Of a DNA stretch of 64,000 nucleotides, positions 42,362 to 56,214 are shown one piece after another. Each line of letters starts with the position of its first letter. The stretch's first letter is position 1. The translations under genes were made by a program, and so were the position numbers. A model generated the notes under the pieces. It was not told the DNA's origin, did no database searches, and saw nothing but the letters and a program-made list of their open reading frames with translations. This stretch comes from Erpobdella octoculata (lineage: Eukaryota > Annelida > Clitellata > Hirudinida > Erpobdellidae), in the NCBI GenBank assembly GCA_963978895.1, contig OZ022240.1, positions 1,414,979-1,478,978 on the forward strand. Direction: 5' to 3'.

Positions 42362-45300
42362 TCATATGCACACAGTTATGCACACATATGCAAACATATA
42401 TATATATATACTCATATGCACACAGATTCACACATATGCAAACAAATACGCACACATATGTACACAGAAACAAACATACAAGCAATAAAATCTTTAAAAA
42501 AATTGTAGCACTCACCTGTCCGTAGTCCTGAAATAAATAAATAAATTAATTAAATGATAAATAGTTAAATTTTATTTTTGGTTTTTAATTTACAGCATAT
42601 ATACTAGTTTTAACACAAGATAAAATATATTAGAGCTGTTCTATAGATTTGAAAAATAATCGCAACAAATAATATTATTCGCTTGCATCGTTTTTGAGGG
42701 AAGGGTTAAGTGAGTAAGAGCAAAGCAACTGAAACTGAATAACCAAAATAGAAAGAAAAAAACTGAATAGATATTAAAACGGCGAGACGATGAAAAAAGA
42801 AAAACTAAAAAAAATGAAAAAAGTATAAATAAAAAAAAATAAAAAAATAAGAAAAAAATATTTATATACAAAAGGAGTTGATTGAAAGAATTACTGGCTG
42901 GAAAGGAGTGGGACGTGTTCTGAGTGAACTATGACGGAAGCGGAAGAAATGGAGGATTAGAAAAACTTGAGTTTCAACATTGTTGCACAAATGTACGCAA
43001 CTTTGTTGAATGTTTTTTTAGATTGCTGCGGGGTTTTAAGCAGAGTAGTGGTCTGAAAAATATTTTTCAACATTGTTGTTTTTGCTTAAGTCATTGCAAT
43101 TATTTTCGTGATTTTGTTGACACAAATTTTTTTTAGCAAAAATCACTTTGCAGAAAGCATAAACTGTTTTGTCTATGCCTTTTTAATGCTCTCGGAAATA
43201 TGGATTATGGGAAAAATGTTACTATGACGTCCAGTTCTTTAAATATTTTTTTTAACTCAAATCAATGAAAGAAGAGAGGAGAGTAGAGGAGAGGAGAGGA
43301 GAGGAGAGGAGAGGAGAGGAGAGGAGAGGAGAGGAGAGGAGAGGAGAGGAGAGGAGAGGAGAGGAGAGGAGAGGAGAGGAGAGGAGAGGAGAGGAGAGGA
43401 GAGGAGAGGAGAGGAGAGGAGAGGAGAGGAGAGGAGAGGAGAGGAGAGGAGAGGAGAGGAGAGGAGAGGAGAGGAGAGGAGAGGAGAGGAGAGGAGAGGA
43501 GAGGAGAGGAGAGGAGAGGAGAGGAGAGGAGAGGAGAGGAGAGGAGAGGAGAGGAGAGGAGAGGAGAGGAGAGGAGAGGAGAGGAGAGGAGAGGAGAGGA
43601 GAGGAGAGGAGAGGAGAGGAGAGGAGAGGAGAGGAGAGGAGAGGAGAGGAGAGGAGAGGAGAGGAGAGGAGAGGAGAGGAGAGGAGATGAAAGAATAAGA
43701 CCTAGGGCGGACATGTTTATAGAAACGTAGCGTCTGCCGGCGCACAACCAGGACCCCTCTGGAATTGAAAGTAATAAGTGCAGTAGAGGTGTACGTTTGT
43801 ATGGATGGGATGGAATGCTGGAATGGGAATGGGAATTCAGCTGTACAAATGAAGAGAGAAAAAATAGAAACAAATGAGCAGAGGAAGTTAGCCAATAGAA
43901 TTTTACCGCAGAAGCCGAGTTCGTGACATAACTAAATGAAACAAAATACAAATAAGCGTTTTTCTTGCAGATTTAACAAAATTGCGTCTTAGATCAGCGA
44001 AGCCACTTTTAAATCTTTTTACTTTTACTCACTCAAAAAACACCGAATAAACACTGCGAGAGGCACAGAAGCAAGCAAACAAACAAAAACAATTAAAAAT
44101 ACAATTAAAGATATTTCGCTGACCACACGCAGCTGGGTGAGGTAGCGACCGACGCGGGAAAGACGCAGCAGTCGCAGGAGGCTGACGAACTTCACCAGGC
44201 GGAATATCCGGAGTGCGCGACCTGTCGAGAATGAAAGCGGGAATTTAAAAAATTGAGAAAATTTGAATTTAATTTTAAATAACTTGAAGATGACGAAAGC
44301 AGATGTGAAAGGAGGGAATCCAATGTCCGGCTGAGAGCGAATGATAAGATGGTCAAGCTGATTGTAGTGGTGATGATGATGATGATTATGGTAATGGTAT
44401 TTGTGGTAGGGGTGGTTGTGGTGGTGGTGGTGGTAGTGGTGCTGGTGGTGGTGGTGGTGGTGGTGGTGGTGGTGGTGGTGGTGGTGGTGGTGGTGGTGGT
44501 GGTGGTGGTGGTGGTGGTGGTGGTGGTGGTGGTGGTGGTGGTGGTGGTGGTGGTGGTGGTGGTGGTGGTGGTGGTGGTGGTGGTGGTGGTGGTGGTGGTG
44601 GTGGTGGTGGTGGTGGTGGTGGTGGTGGTAAGGTTGACAGGGACGGTGTCATCGGTGCATATCTAACCGCTCTCGTATCTAATCATTCGACCGCGTTTAT
44701 TGGCATGCAACGAAAGCTTAAAGCGGCCGGATGAACAAAGCTGCTTTTGTCGGCTCCCAGCGCTACCATAAAAAGCCAAGTTTGAAACCTAGAAAAGGAA
44801 GATTTTCACTACTACTACCACCAGCACCACGACCACCACCACAACCACCATCGCGTTTAATTTATAGTCAGCATTCAGCGCACCTTTCGTAGACGTTTGA
44901 CCAACCTGCGTAGGCAATGTGAGGGGCGTTCGAATGCGGCGTAAAGAAGACTATGATGACGTCAAAGGGCAGAGAGGAGATGAAATCAAGGACGAACCAG
45001 GTGCGCAGGTAGTGGTGGGCGATCTGGCCAGGTGCGACGATGACTGTGTCGGAGTAGCTGTCCAATATGATACCTGTCGGAATTTTTCGGACGGGTTAAT
45101 TAACGGTGTCGTTTACCTGTATTAGAAGCCAGGTTGACAGACGTGTTAATGCTTAAAGTCATTTTCAAAAAAAGTTTCATATAGATTAATGTGAAACTTT
45201 CAACGCTCGATTATCTCAGGAGGGATTCGTGAACGTGTCACGTCACGTGGTATAAAAATAGAGTGTTGCACTCATAAAATAATCACACATCCCCGTCATC

Positions 45301-45531
45301 ATCATCATCACCATCATCTTTTTTTTTCATCATAATCACAATCACCGCTGTGATGCTGCTGTGGTAGCTTCAAAAGCTGCTGCAACTACTCCTAGAATTG
45401 CAGCAGTAGAACACTCCAGCGCTGCCATCTTCCATATTCTTACGCAGTGTCGTCGCAAGCATCATCTCATCCAATGCCATTGCTTATTCATGGAAAAAAA
45501 ATTGCCCAAAATCGCACCAACTACTACTACA

Positions 45532-45564
<33 letters not shown>

Positions 45565-48500
45565 GTTCAGTCATTTATTTTCTCAGATTTCAAAAATCCA
45601 ATAATTTACAGCCAGGACAAAATAAACATAAGAATAAAATGTCCTATAAACTTGACAAAAATATTTCACGTCCCCACGTGGGCCTGAGATTTCCCCGAGA
45701 CGATTATAAATCTGAACCATGAAATTTCTACACTAGATAAAACATACAATTTCATGCAAAAAAATAATTCAACGTTTTCCAACATTCTTCAATTTGTTGC
45801 GTCGCCGACCTACTCTCCAAGTACAACATTTAAAGAATTTCCAAATATTGTAAGTATTTAATAACACTGAAAGTATATAGTAAGTCAACAATTTTTTCCC
45901 GACACCAAAGCTAGTCCAAAACTTGTAGGACTTCTCTGACATCACCCCCCTCCAATTGCACACAAAAGCTGTAATGACAGGCTTTAAGTTGAGAGCCTGA
46001 CCTGGGTTGTTTTCTTTCATCCATGCGTGGACGTCCCTGATATCGTACTTTCTGATTTTCCTGTCATGTTCCTCATTCAGGTTTGCAAGATCAGAAACAA
46101 CAGAAACGTCGCATACAAAATATTGGTCATCCTTCCATGCACAAAGGTCCGGAATTCTCAGACCCATTTCGGTTTTAATTCGCGGTTCTACTTTTGTGAT
46201 GAATCCCTTTGATTGGAATTTGTCTTCCAGTTTGCGAACGATGATGTCGTGACGTTCTCGCCTAGGTCCATCACTCTTGGGACAGATTTGAATCATGTGT
46301 CCTAATGATTCAGGTATTCTGCATCCAGCGTCGCATGACGTATCGGCCAATGGTCGTCCCCGCGACGCCCTAAGCTTGTTGTAGAGAACGGCTGCACGAA
46401 CTTTAATGCACTTGATGAATACATCTGATGGCACTCTGTTCACTCCGTCTACGATCCAGTCACTCAATCCTATTCCTGATGAAAAAGACTTCAAACAGAG
46501 GCGTGGATTGAGGGGGGCTGAGGGGGGCCACGGCCCCCCTCAAGATTTTTCCACCAAATAGAAAATATATCTTTTCTAGCTCACCCATGAATTATTATTT
46601 AGATTACTTTATAAAAACAGTTTTTATTAAACTTTTTGAATTATATCTACTTATAATCTACCTACTGTTAAAATTTTTCAATCTTTTAGTGCTTAGTTTC
46701 TCGCACTTCTTACTTTTCACATAATTATCTCTCCATCTCTTGTTTTTCTTTACTGGCTTCCTCTTAAATATAGGGTGATTTTTAAAATTTGCTTACTAAT
46801 GTTTAAAATTAAAAATTGCTTTTCTCCATTCTACTTAACTAACTTAATAAAAATCCCTCCTAAGTCTGGTCTTCAATCTTTTTCTCTTAGCCACTTTCGT
46901 ATTTTTTCTGTTAAGCATTCTTTTCCTAAACGCTCTTTTTCCTACTCTGGTCCCGTTTTCTGGAACTCTTTTTCTACTTCTCTTACTATATCTACTACTC
47001 TCTCTGTTTTCCGTCGGTGGTTTAAAACTTATATGTTTAATAAGTTCGTGTCCGAGCGCTATTGAACGCCTAGGAAATACCGCTATAGAAATTTTTCCAA
47101 TTCATTTTAAATTATTTTTGTTAGCTCACACACGATTGAGTATTTAGATTAGTTGATGAAAGCAGTATTTATCATACTTGTTGAATAATATCCAGTTAGT
47201 TACATCTTTGCTATTATTTTCCAATCTTTTAGTACCTTCAGTCTATTTGATCTTGATGATTTAGTGGACAATTTTGTAGAAATGAAAGAACGTCGATACC
47301 TTTTGTGACATTCATAATTTAAACGCTTTTTGTCTGCTGAATGTTAACTTTTATAAACTGTTTTTTAACTAATATGATGATTCACATAAAAATACAACAT
47401 ACAAATGTATATTGGGGTAATCATTTTTGTTTGAAGTTTCTCTGAGTTGAAGTTAAAAAATCTTTGCCCCCCTCAACATTTTCCTGAATCCACGCCTCTG
47501 ACTTCAAACCATAACCATCTACAGATTTATAAAGATTTTCAGTTGTTTTGAGTTGTAGTGATTTTTGAGCACCTTCGATTCCACTCCCAAGTCTTCCGAA
47601 TTTCCTAATTTCTGATAACACAGATAGACTTTCCTGCAGAACATTCATCAAAAACACATCGTTGCCATATTTAGCCTGAGTTAATAAGCTATTGAGTCTT
47701 TTTCGTCTCAGAATAGGGGCCCATTGCCTCAGCTGCAAAATTCCCAGCCCTCCGCTTCTAAGAGGAGCATGGAAGAATGGCACAGGCGTATCCTTTGGCA
47801 ACCTAAGCCAGCGCCTCACGGCAGCTCTAATTTGTAAGTCGGCGGCAGTTAGTGAAGACATCGTTATAAAATCGAATGTCAGATGGTGGACCAAACTTGG
47901 CAAGACATGCGTTCTGAGAATATACATTCTTTGAAATGGTTTCAGTGGTGCTCTTGATATTGCGTGTAAAGAACTTTGAATAAAACTGGCAATTGAAGTA
48001 ACTATCTTTTTTGGTCCAACTTCAGTACCAAGATACTTGTACGTTTCTTCAATATTCAAAGTTCTTATATTGGAATTTTGCACTTTTAGATATGAGTGGG
48101 GGTTTACAATCCATAGTTTTTTCTTGCTTGTGACTTCAGTTCTTAACGACGCGCATTTGCTGGGATTCATGTGCAAGCCAACATTTGCTAGAGCACTTTC
48201 AACTTGTTCCACCAGCATTTGCATTCCTACGTCAGTTGACTACTACTACTACAACAACTACTACTACTACTACTACTACAGCTACAACTAATACTAATAT
48301 TACTAATACTACAGTACAGCTATCAGCACACGACGTCACTAAACACTACCTTACTGCCCGGAAATGGCAGTCAACTAACCCATCACCACACCCCAACGGG
48401 GAATCCATACACCGAATCAGCAATAATTTTACTTTAATTTTTATTTTTCTGAAATTAATTTTGTCATCTCCTAAATTAAAAAACTAATTAGACCTAACAC

Positions 48501-51368
48501 ATGTGCACATCTTGCAGAAGCTCCCCCCCCCCTCGTTCGTCACATCCTCTAATTACAAATCTTCTACTTTTGATTCTTCACAAAATAAATTTAATTTTTA
48601 ATTTTGATATTTTTCAGTTTTTCTTTATTTAGTTATTAATGTTTTTTTTTTCATTTTTCCTCATTACCATCTGCTTCCCTTTCTATTTTTTCTTCTTTTG
48701 TTTTTCGCAAACCTTTTCCAGCACCTGTTCTACTTCCATTTCCGGGTGCGATCTACCTGTTCAATCAATCACTTCAGCTCCATTCAGAGAATTGACAGGT
48801 GAATGGGAGGAAATTCACAAAAAAAAAGATGAAAAAAAAAAAGAACTCTCCATAAACAATTGTTAAAGTGCTCAATGCATTAGTTACAGTTCAATAAAAA
48901 AAATATAAAAAAATAAAATCAATTATGCAAATAAAACATGCTGCTATGACTTGCATAAGCAGTATGCATAAGAGGACCTTTTGACTTCAAAGTGAAAAAC
49001 AACAAGATTCTCTGATGTCAACAACAACAACATCGTCGTCGTCATCATCCCCACAATATCTTCGTCATCTTCATCGCCATCGTCGTCATTATCATTATCT
49101 TCGTAATCATCGTCATCATCGTCATCACCATCATAAATACCACCAATATCACCATCATCATCACCATCATCATCATCATCCTCATCATCATCATCATCAT
49201 CATCATCATCACCATAAATATCATCATCATCATCACTACCGAGGTAGAGATTTTGCTAATATCGTTAATAACGCCTTATCGCCGGGCTTCAGAATTACAA
49301 ATGGCGTTGTTTTTCTCGGGAGCGAGGATCGCCTTAAAAGTGGCCATCCGTAACCGCCATTAGCCGCCGTCAAAATCTCCGATCACTAATTATCATCCTC
49401 ATTAGTCAATTAATTAATTAATTAATCTATCACTATCAACACTGCCAGCATCATAACCACCAATAACATCATCATCATCATCAACAACATCATCCCATTC
49501 TTAAAATCATTAACGACATCGTCATCAGCACAACCTTGATTGTTTTCAGTTACCCAGCTACCATCATCATCATCATCATCACCATCATCATCATCGTCGT
49601 CGTCATCATCATCATCATCACCACCAACATCACTATCATCACCATCCCGGACATTATCATTACCATCACCTCCTTTATCATAAGTTTCGACAGCCGTCGC
49701 GTGATCGATCTAAAAGGATAATAATACACAACCGGAGTAGCGGCTGATTGAAGTATTTCCAAAATTAAACCATCGATCATCCGCGTTCCTGTGGGGGAAA
49801 ATCATCCGATCAATCAATGAACCTCTTTCCATCTAGACTACTCAAGCCATCCATTAACCTCGCATTTACACACACTCTTTCACACACACACACACACACA
49901 CATTTTATCCTCACCCACGCGGATACACGCGCAACAAATGTCGCCCTTGAATTTTTTTTTAATTCTCTATCTCGAAATATAAAATCTACCCACCCAGTAA
50001 GCTATCCACCTACCCACCCAGTAAGCCAGCCACTTACCCACCCAGTAAGCCAGCCAACCTCCCATGAGCCACTTAGTACCTACTCATCCACAGATCCGCA
50101 AACCACTAATCAAACTCCTCACCCAACGTATCCACTCACACCCCCCCACCCGGTTTGACCTATGCACCGTCCATGATCAACCCCACAACCCACCCACCCA
50201 CCGGTTCGAAAGTTGAGTAGGATGTCCGTGAGGAAGACGACGTCGCAGAGGCAGTTGAGGGAGATCCACCTGAATCCGAGCAGGATGTTCTCTGTGAAGA
50301 AGGAGATGGCCAGTGGCAGGATGATGATGTTCGTCAGTAGGAGGCTGAACATCAACAGGTCCCAGTACAACCTGGGTGGGGGAGATGTCAAAAATTAGAA
50401 AAACCTTAACAGGTCCCAGTACAACCTGGGGGAGATGTCAAAAATTTTAAAAAAAACTTTAACAGCTCCCAGTACAACCTGGGTGGGGGAGATGTCAAAA
50501 ATGGAAAAAAAACATTAAGACGTCCCGGTACAACCTGGGGGGAGATGTCAAAAATTAAAAAAACATTAAGACGTCCCAGTACAACCTGGGTGGGGGAGAT
50601 GTCAAAAAATTAAAAAAAACATTAACAGGTCCCAGTACAACCTGGGGGGAGACACGTCGAAATTGAAAAAGTAAATATTTTTTCCATCATGCTTTACGCG
50701 GAAAAGAAAACTAATGTTTTAATTTTTCTGGAACCAAAAACAAAATATAAAAAAAACTGGACAAAATATTTTTACATAAAAATAATTCAAACATTCAGAT
50801 TTTAACGTTTTCAGAAAAATATTTTTGTTTAATTGCAGATAAAAGTAGATTATTAGAAATAATTATGACAAAACCAACGCTAAAAGAAAATAACAGTGGC
50901 GGGAAAACCGCGGCGGCGACATAAAAACAGCGTGGTGGAGGCAGGTGCCGGAAATTGGATGTACGAGTAACGGATATCACAGGAGTAAAAATAGATGGAA
51001 AATGACGATCAACGACCGTGTATGTGTGTTTGTGTGTGCGTGTGACCGTGTATATGTGTATGTGTATGTGTATGTGTGCATGTGTTCGGTCTGTCGGGAA
51101 AACGAAAGCTCTGGTAATTATTTCGATATAAGTCACACGCCGCGCGTTGTTCTGCGACCTGGCGCGACATTATTAGGATTAATTCGCACGCGCGTGAAAT
51201 CACGGCAAGTGAGAGTGCGAATTATAAACACAGATCTAATCACACATCCACTGATCAATTGTTCAAGCACACAAAAAAATAGGCAGGTATTGTCTCCACA
51301 CACACACACACACACACAAACACATGCAAGTATTGTCTCCACACACAAACACATGTAAGTATTGTCTC

Positions 51369-51426
<58 letters not shown>

Positions 51427-51820
51427 CATGCAAAAAACACACACACAAAGGTGCACTTTATGTCGTTTGTAATTGATAACAGGAAATGGAACATCCGCTC
51501 TGCTCAGGCGTTCGCCATTTCATTTCCAGCAAGCATGCTCAACCTCGCCCCCTCAAAATAACCTTTTCCCAACCTTCCGTTCATGGTTTTCTTCCATCCT
51601 TCCTGACCTTCCTCCGTCCGTCCGTCCGTTCATTTATCCATCTATCTATCCATCTATCCACTTTGCATAATTAATGCCAGGGTTTATCCTAAATCACTCT
51701 CGAGGTGGTGGAATCGTCTTTTCATTCGCTAACACGCCTGTCTTGAAATATGCGTACTTCCGTTGCATTGGCTGTTTTATGTGGAAGTGGAATGAAAACG
51801 TGATGATGACGATGATGAAA

Positions 51821-51862
<42 letters not shown>

Positions 51863-53159
51863 GCGATGACGATGATGGTGGTGGTGGTGGAGGCGACGAC
51901 GACGACGACGATGATGATGATGACGACGACGACGATGACGATGATGATGATGATGACGATGACGATGATGATGATTTAAATTTAGACAACCCAACTGTTG
52001 GCAACATAACGGATCGGCAAGCAAAAGAACTACGAACGAATGGAACAACAAAAACTGGAAGAAAAATTATAAAGAAAAAAAAATCAGATGACTTCCACTG
52101 TAGATGAGCTCCACTTGATTGGATGCCAACTTCGAGGAAAACGTGGATGGACAATAGAAAAAACTTAAAAAAAAATTGTTTTCAATTTTCGTTAAAAGAA
52201 AAAGTGGGAATGTTTATATGAGAATGAAGAAACTGAAAAAAAATTGTGTTTGAAACAAAAAAAATAGAAAAATGAACCCATGAAATGCAAAATACAAAAA
52301 ATATTGAATAGAAAATTATTTCACCTATGAAAAAATAGTGGATAAAAATTTAGTTTTTTTTTTATTCTCAGAGATAAATCGCGACCGCTAAAATGCTTAA
52401 CATATTTTCATTTACATGCAAATAAGATGAATAGTTTCGACGTCGGTCGAAATAAAAGATTTTCAGTCGGTCCTTTTATAGGCGTAAAATTTATTTTTAT
52501 AGATCATGACGACACATACACACATACACACACACACACACACACAGACTAACGTGCACACACAGACTAACACAGTTCAGTTCATTTTAGTCTCAAGAGG
52601 GGTGTACGGTACGACTCCGCTTTATCTCTCTCTCTCCCTATCTCTCTCTCTCTCTATCTTTCTCTCCCTCTCTCTCTTTCTCTCCCTCTCACTTTACTTT
52701 CGTTCCATATCCTCGAGTTGTGAGATTAAAAATGACCCCCCGTAATGTAAAGTTCAATCGATGAGGTCAAAGGTCAAAGGTCAAATATTTAACAAAAGTT
52801 TATGAAAGTTAGGAAGCGAAAGAAAAAAAATGTTAAATAAATCAAAAGCAAAAGTTTATCAAAACTTGAAAATTACGAAAGGCGGAATGGAAGAAACTGA
52901 ATGGAGGATGTAGACAGGAAATATAATACTTGTGTGTAAATAAAAAGACAAAAAAGAAACAAAATAAATACAAGAGGAAAAAAGATTGTAAAATTTAAAA
53001 TCATATAATAATAATAATAATAAAATAATAATAATAATAAAATAATAATAATAATAATAATAAAATAATAAAATAATAAAATAATAAAATAATAAAATAA
53101 TAAAATAATAAAATAATAAAATAATAAAATAATAAAATAATAAAATAATAAAATAATAA

Positions 53160-53196
<37 letters not shown>

Positions 53197-54460
53197 TAAA
53201 ATAAAATCTCGCAGATATTCAGAAACAACAAAAGTATCTACATATAATATGATGTGAAAGTAGCACAAAAAATCAATAAAAAAACTATATTAATTAAAAA
53301 GACAAATAACCATAAAAACAAAAGATAAAAAAAAGAAATAAATTGATGAGCACGTATACTTAATCTTCGGTGACAGGAAACGGAAATGCTCTTTGCAGAT
53401 TAAACGTCCTTCGGTCGTTGTGTATCGTATAGGTCAATTAATAAGAAGGGCCGCAGGATGAAGAAAAAGTGATGGTTGTAATCGGGTAGATCGGGGCGTA
53501 GGACGGGTTACCCCTACTAGATCTGGTTGATTAGCTTGTCCCGGTGTTCCGTTGCTTGAAGGTGTAAGAGGAGGAAAATGATAAATGACAGCAAGCCAAC
53601 GAGACGGCTAAACAGGCGCCTATACTCGGCTACACCCGGCTACATCCGGCTACGCCGACATCCGCAAGCTCACAGTCACGTGCACACGCACGCACGTACG
53701 TGGAAACAAACACACGTGAACACACCTGCGTGGTCGTGGAGACACAAGGAAAAAAACTGGAAAAGGATATCGATCGAATGTCAAGGACGTGGACAAACAG
53801 TTTTCAGAAAAGCCTGAGGTCCTCTTTAAGGCGACGAGTGAAGCTTTATAATCTATTTATATCAGAGGTAATCATCATCATCATCACCATCATCGTCATC
53901 ATCATCATCATCGTCATCACCACCATTTTATGAGGAAATGTCAATTTTATAGCGTGGAAGAGTTTCTATTACAACTGTATTTTACATAGCTAATAAACAT
54001 TTATCATCTTTAACATAATAAACATTTATCATATTTTTTTTATTTCAACATATTTTTATCATTTTAAAAATATAGAATAAATTATTCATCTCACGATCGG
54101 GTGCGGTGGTCAGCTTATCGAAAATCAGAAAAACTGCTGCTTGACTGTTCGACCCCGCAGGGATGTGCTGTCTGCGCTTGACACTGTTCTAATTTTGTCG
54201 AATCTTTTTCTGTTTGTTTGTCTATGTGCGTGTGTGTAAACGTCTTCTTGTATCTACGACTATCCTTGGATGTCTGCTTGCGCGCGTGCCTCTTTGTTTA
54301 TCTGTTGTGTTCATGTCTGTTTGTCTGTCTGTATATGTTTCTTGTATTTCACCGTATACAATTTTTGTCTCTGTCTCTCTCATTGTCTCTCTCTCTTTTT
54401 TTCCTCTTCCTCTTTCTCTAAGATCTTTCTACGTCTTTGGCCGATTCATCATCATCATCG

Positions 54461-54505
<45 letters not shown>

Positions 54506-55947
54506 CCACCATCATCGTCACCATCATCATCATCATCAGTACCATCATCACCACCACCATTACTCCCATTCGGAATCAGCAACATCGTAGACATTCGTAG
54601 ACACCATCACCATAACAACCACAGTCACAAACATCGGCATCATAATTGTCATCGTCGTCGTCATCATCTGCGTCCTCGTCATCGTCGGATTCATAATAAT
54701 AAGCCAAATAAATGCAACAATAATAGCAGTCTTCAAGATATAACTCAAAGATTTGCTGCACGCAAGCTCATGTGTTGTTGTTTGTTGATGATGTTGTTGG
54801 GTTGATGATATTGTTGGGTTGTCGATGATGTTGTTGGGTTGATTATATTGTTGGGTTGGTGATGATGTTGCTGGGTTAGTGATGATGTTGTTGGGCTGGT
54901 GATGATGTTGCTGGATTCGTGATGATTTTGCTGGGTTGGTGATGATATTGTTGGGTTGGTGATGATATTGTTGGGTTGGTGATATTGTTGTTGGGTTGTT
55001 GATGCTGATGTCGTTGTTGGGTTCTTGACGATGTTGTCGTTGTATGTTGATGATGTTGTCGCTGTATGTGTTGACGTTGTCGACGCTGTTGCCAGTTGTA
55101 GCTCCGTTTCCACGTAGTGACCTTGCAATCTCATCAACAGCTCTTCCGTCTTCAGGAAAGCAGAAAAACAAAGAAATGAGTGTACAGCGACTCTCGGAAT
55201 GTCGCCATCTTTATTTCTCTGTTTGTCTGTCTGTCTGTCTGTCTCTCTTTTTTCTTTCTCTCTCTCTCTCTCTCTCTCTCTCACAAACACACACACACAT
55301 TCAATTATATGCATTTATTATCTATGTAATACGATATAAAAATGAATGCCTCAAATTAAAATAATTTTATTCAAATTTGACAAATTTACGCGGCATGTTC
55401 ACTTTTCAAAACAATTCTCCCAATCGGTTAGTATTTTATGGCCAAGATACCGAGAAAAACCCGGACAACGCGGGACAACCCGGGTACTAGTATTGCATAT
55501 ACATTGTAATTATATAACACTGAAATATCAGCAAAACACCAGCCAAGATGCTTGCTAATAAAACAAGATTTGTGGAGAAAATATATCATTACCAGTATAA
55601 TAGATGTCGCAAGTAAACAGCCGTCGATATTTTGTAATCAAGCCCTATCACCATCATGGTCACCAGTCATTGTTGACGTCATCATCATCGTCGTCGTCGT
55701 CGTCGCTAGCAGACTAGCACTAATAATTATAATTAGCCATTAATAATCATCATCATCACCAATTAGAATAATCGGTATCATCATCATCATCTTCACTACC
55801 GCTATTACCATCGACATCATGGTTGCATAATTTCTGGGCATCGCGCCAACTTATCATGTTACTCAGCTGTCTCGAGATTTACATTGAAGTGCTTTCCACG
55901 ACTCCAGCACGAGACGCTGTATCCCATCTTCATCTTCATCATCATCG

Positions 55948-55986
<39 letters not shown>

Positions 55987-56176
55987 CCAGCGTCATCGTC
56001 ATCATCATCATCATCATCACCAGCGTCATCGTCATCATCCCCATCATCATCACCAAGGTCATCGTCATCATCATCGTCAGTACCGCCATTTTATCTCAAG
56101 AAAATCTTACTCGTCGATGTCCTCAATCAAGGTCATCCAGTATTTCCGATCGCCGTTCACAATCCGCCTCTTCCAC

Positions 56177-56214
<38 letters not shown>

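Larger units (their letters stand above)
45566..48239 (-). mobile_element. R2/R4-type non-LTR retrotransposon, 5'-truncated, in a TAG microsatellite
   Basis: Minus-strand frames 48224-47501 and 46494-45769 encode the end of a site-specific LINE. The first gives the RT thumb ([32 protein letters not shown]). The second gives a CCHC knuckle ([18 protein letters not shown]), an RRERHD segment and a restriction-like endonuclease core (RIPDL...CDVSV). The two pieces are in the same frame, separated only by the hAT-like insert. The RT palm is missing. TAG/ACT repeats flank both ends (45523-45565 and 48240-48290), as if inserted into one microsatellite. Confidence 0.82.

Noticed and set aside
43257..43951. 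Ser-Pro-Leu-rich open frame of over 200 codons
   Set aside because: Translation of the GAGGA repeat inside an HCN intron.
46775..47065. Independent small protein-coding gene on the plus strand
   Set aside because: The sequence is the typical end of an L2/CR1-like reverse transcriptase, lacking the catalytic core and nested in a transposon.
45769..48224. Two independent host genes with zinc-finger and RT similarity
   Set aside because: Both are parts of one retrotransposon frame split by a hAT-like insertion with a precise 8-bp duplication.
50354..50660. CRISPR-like array (regular repeats of about 53 bp)
   Set aside because: No unique spacers, no cas genes, an animal gene context; units are near-identical minisatellite copies of a splice site.
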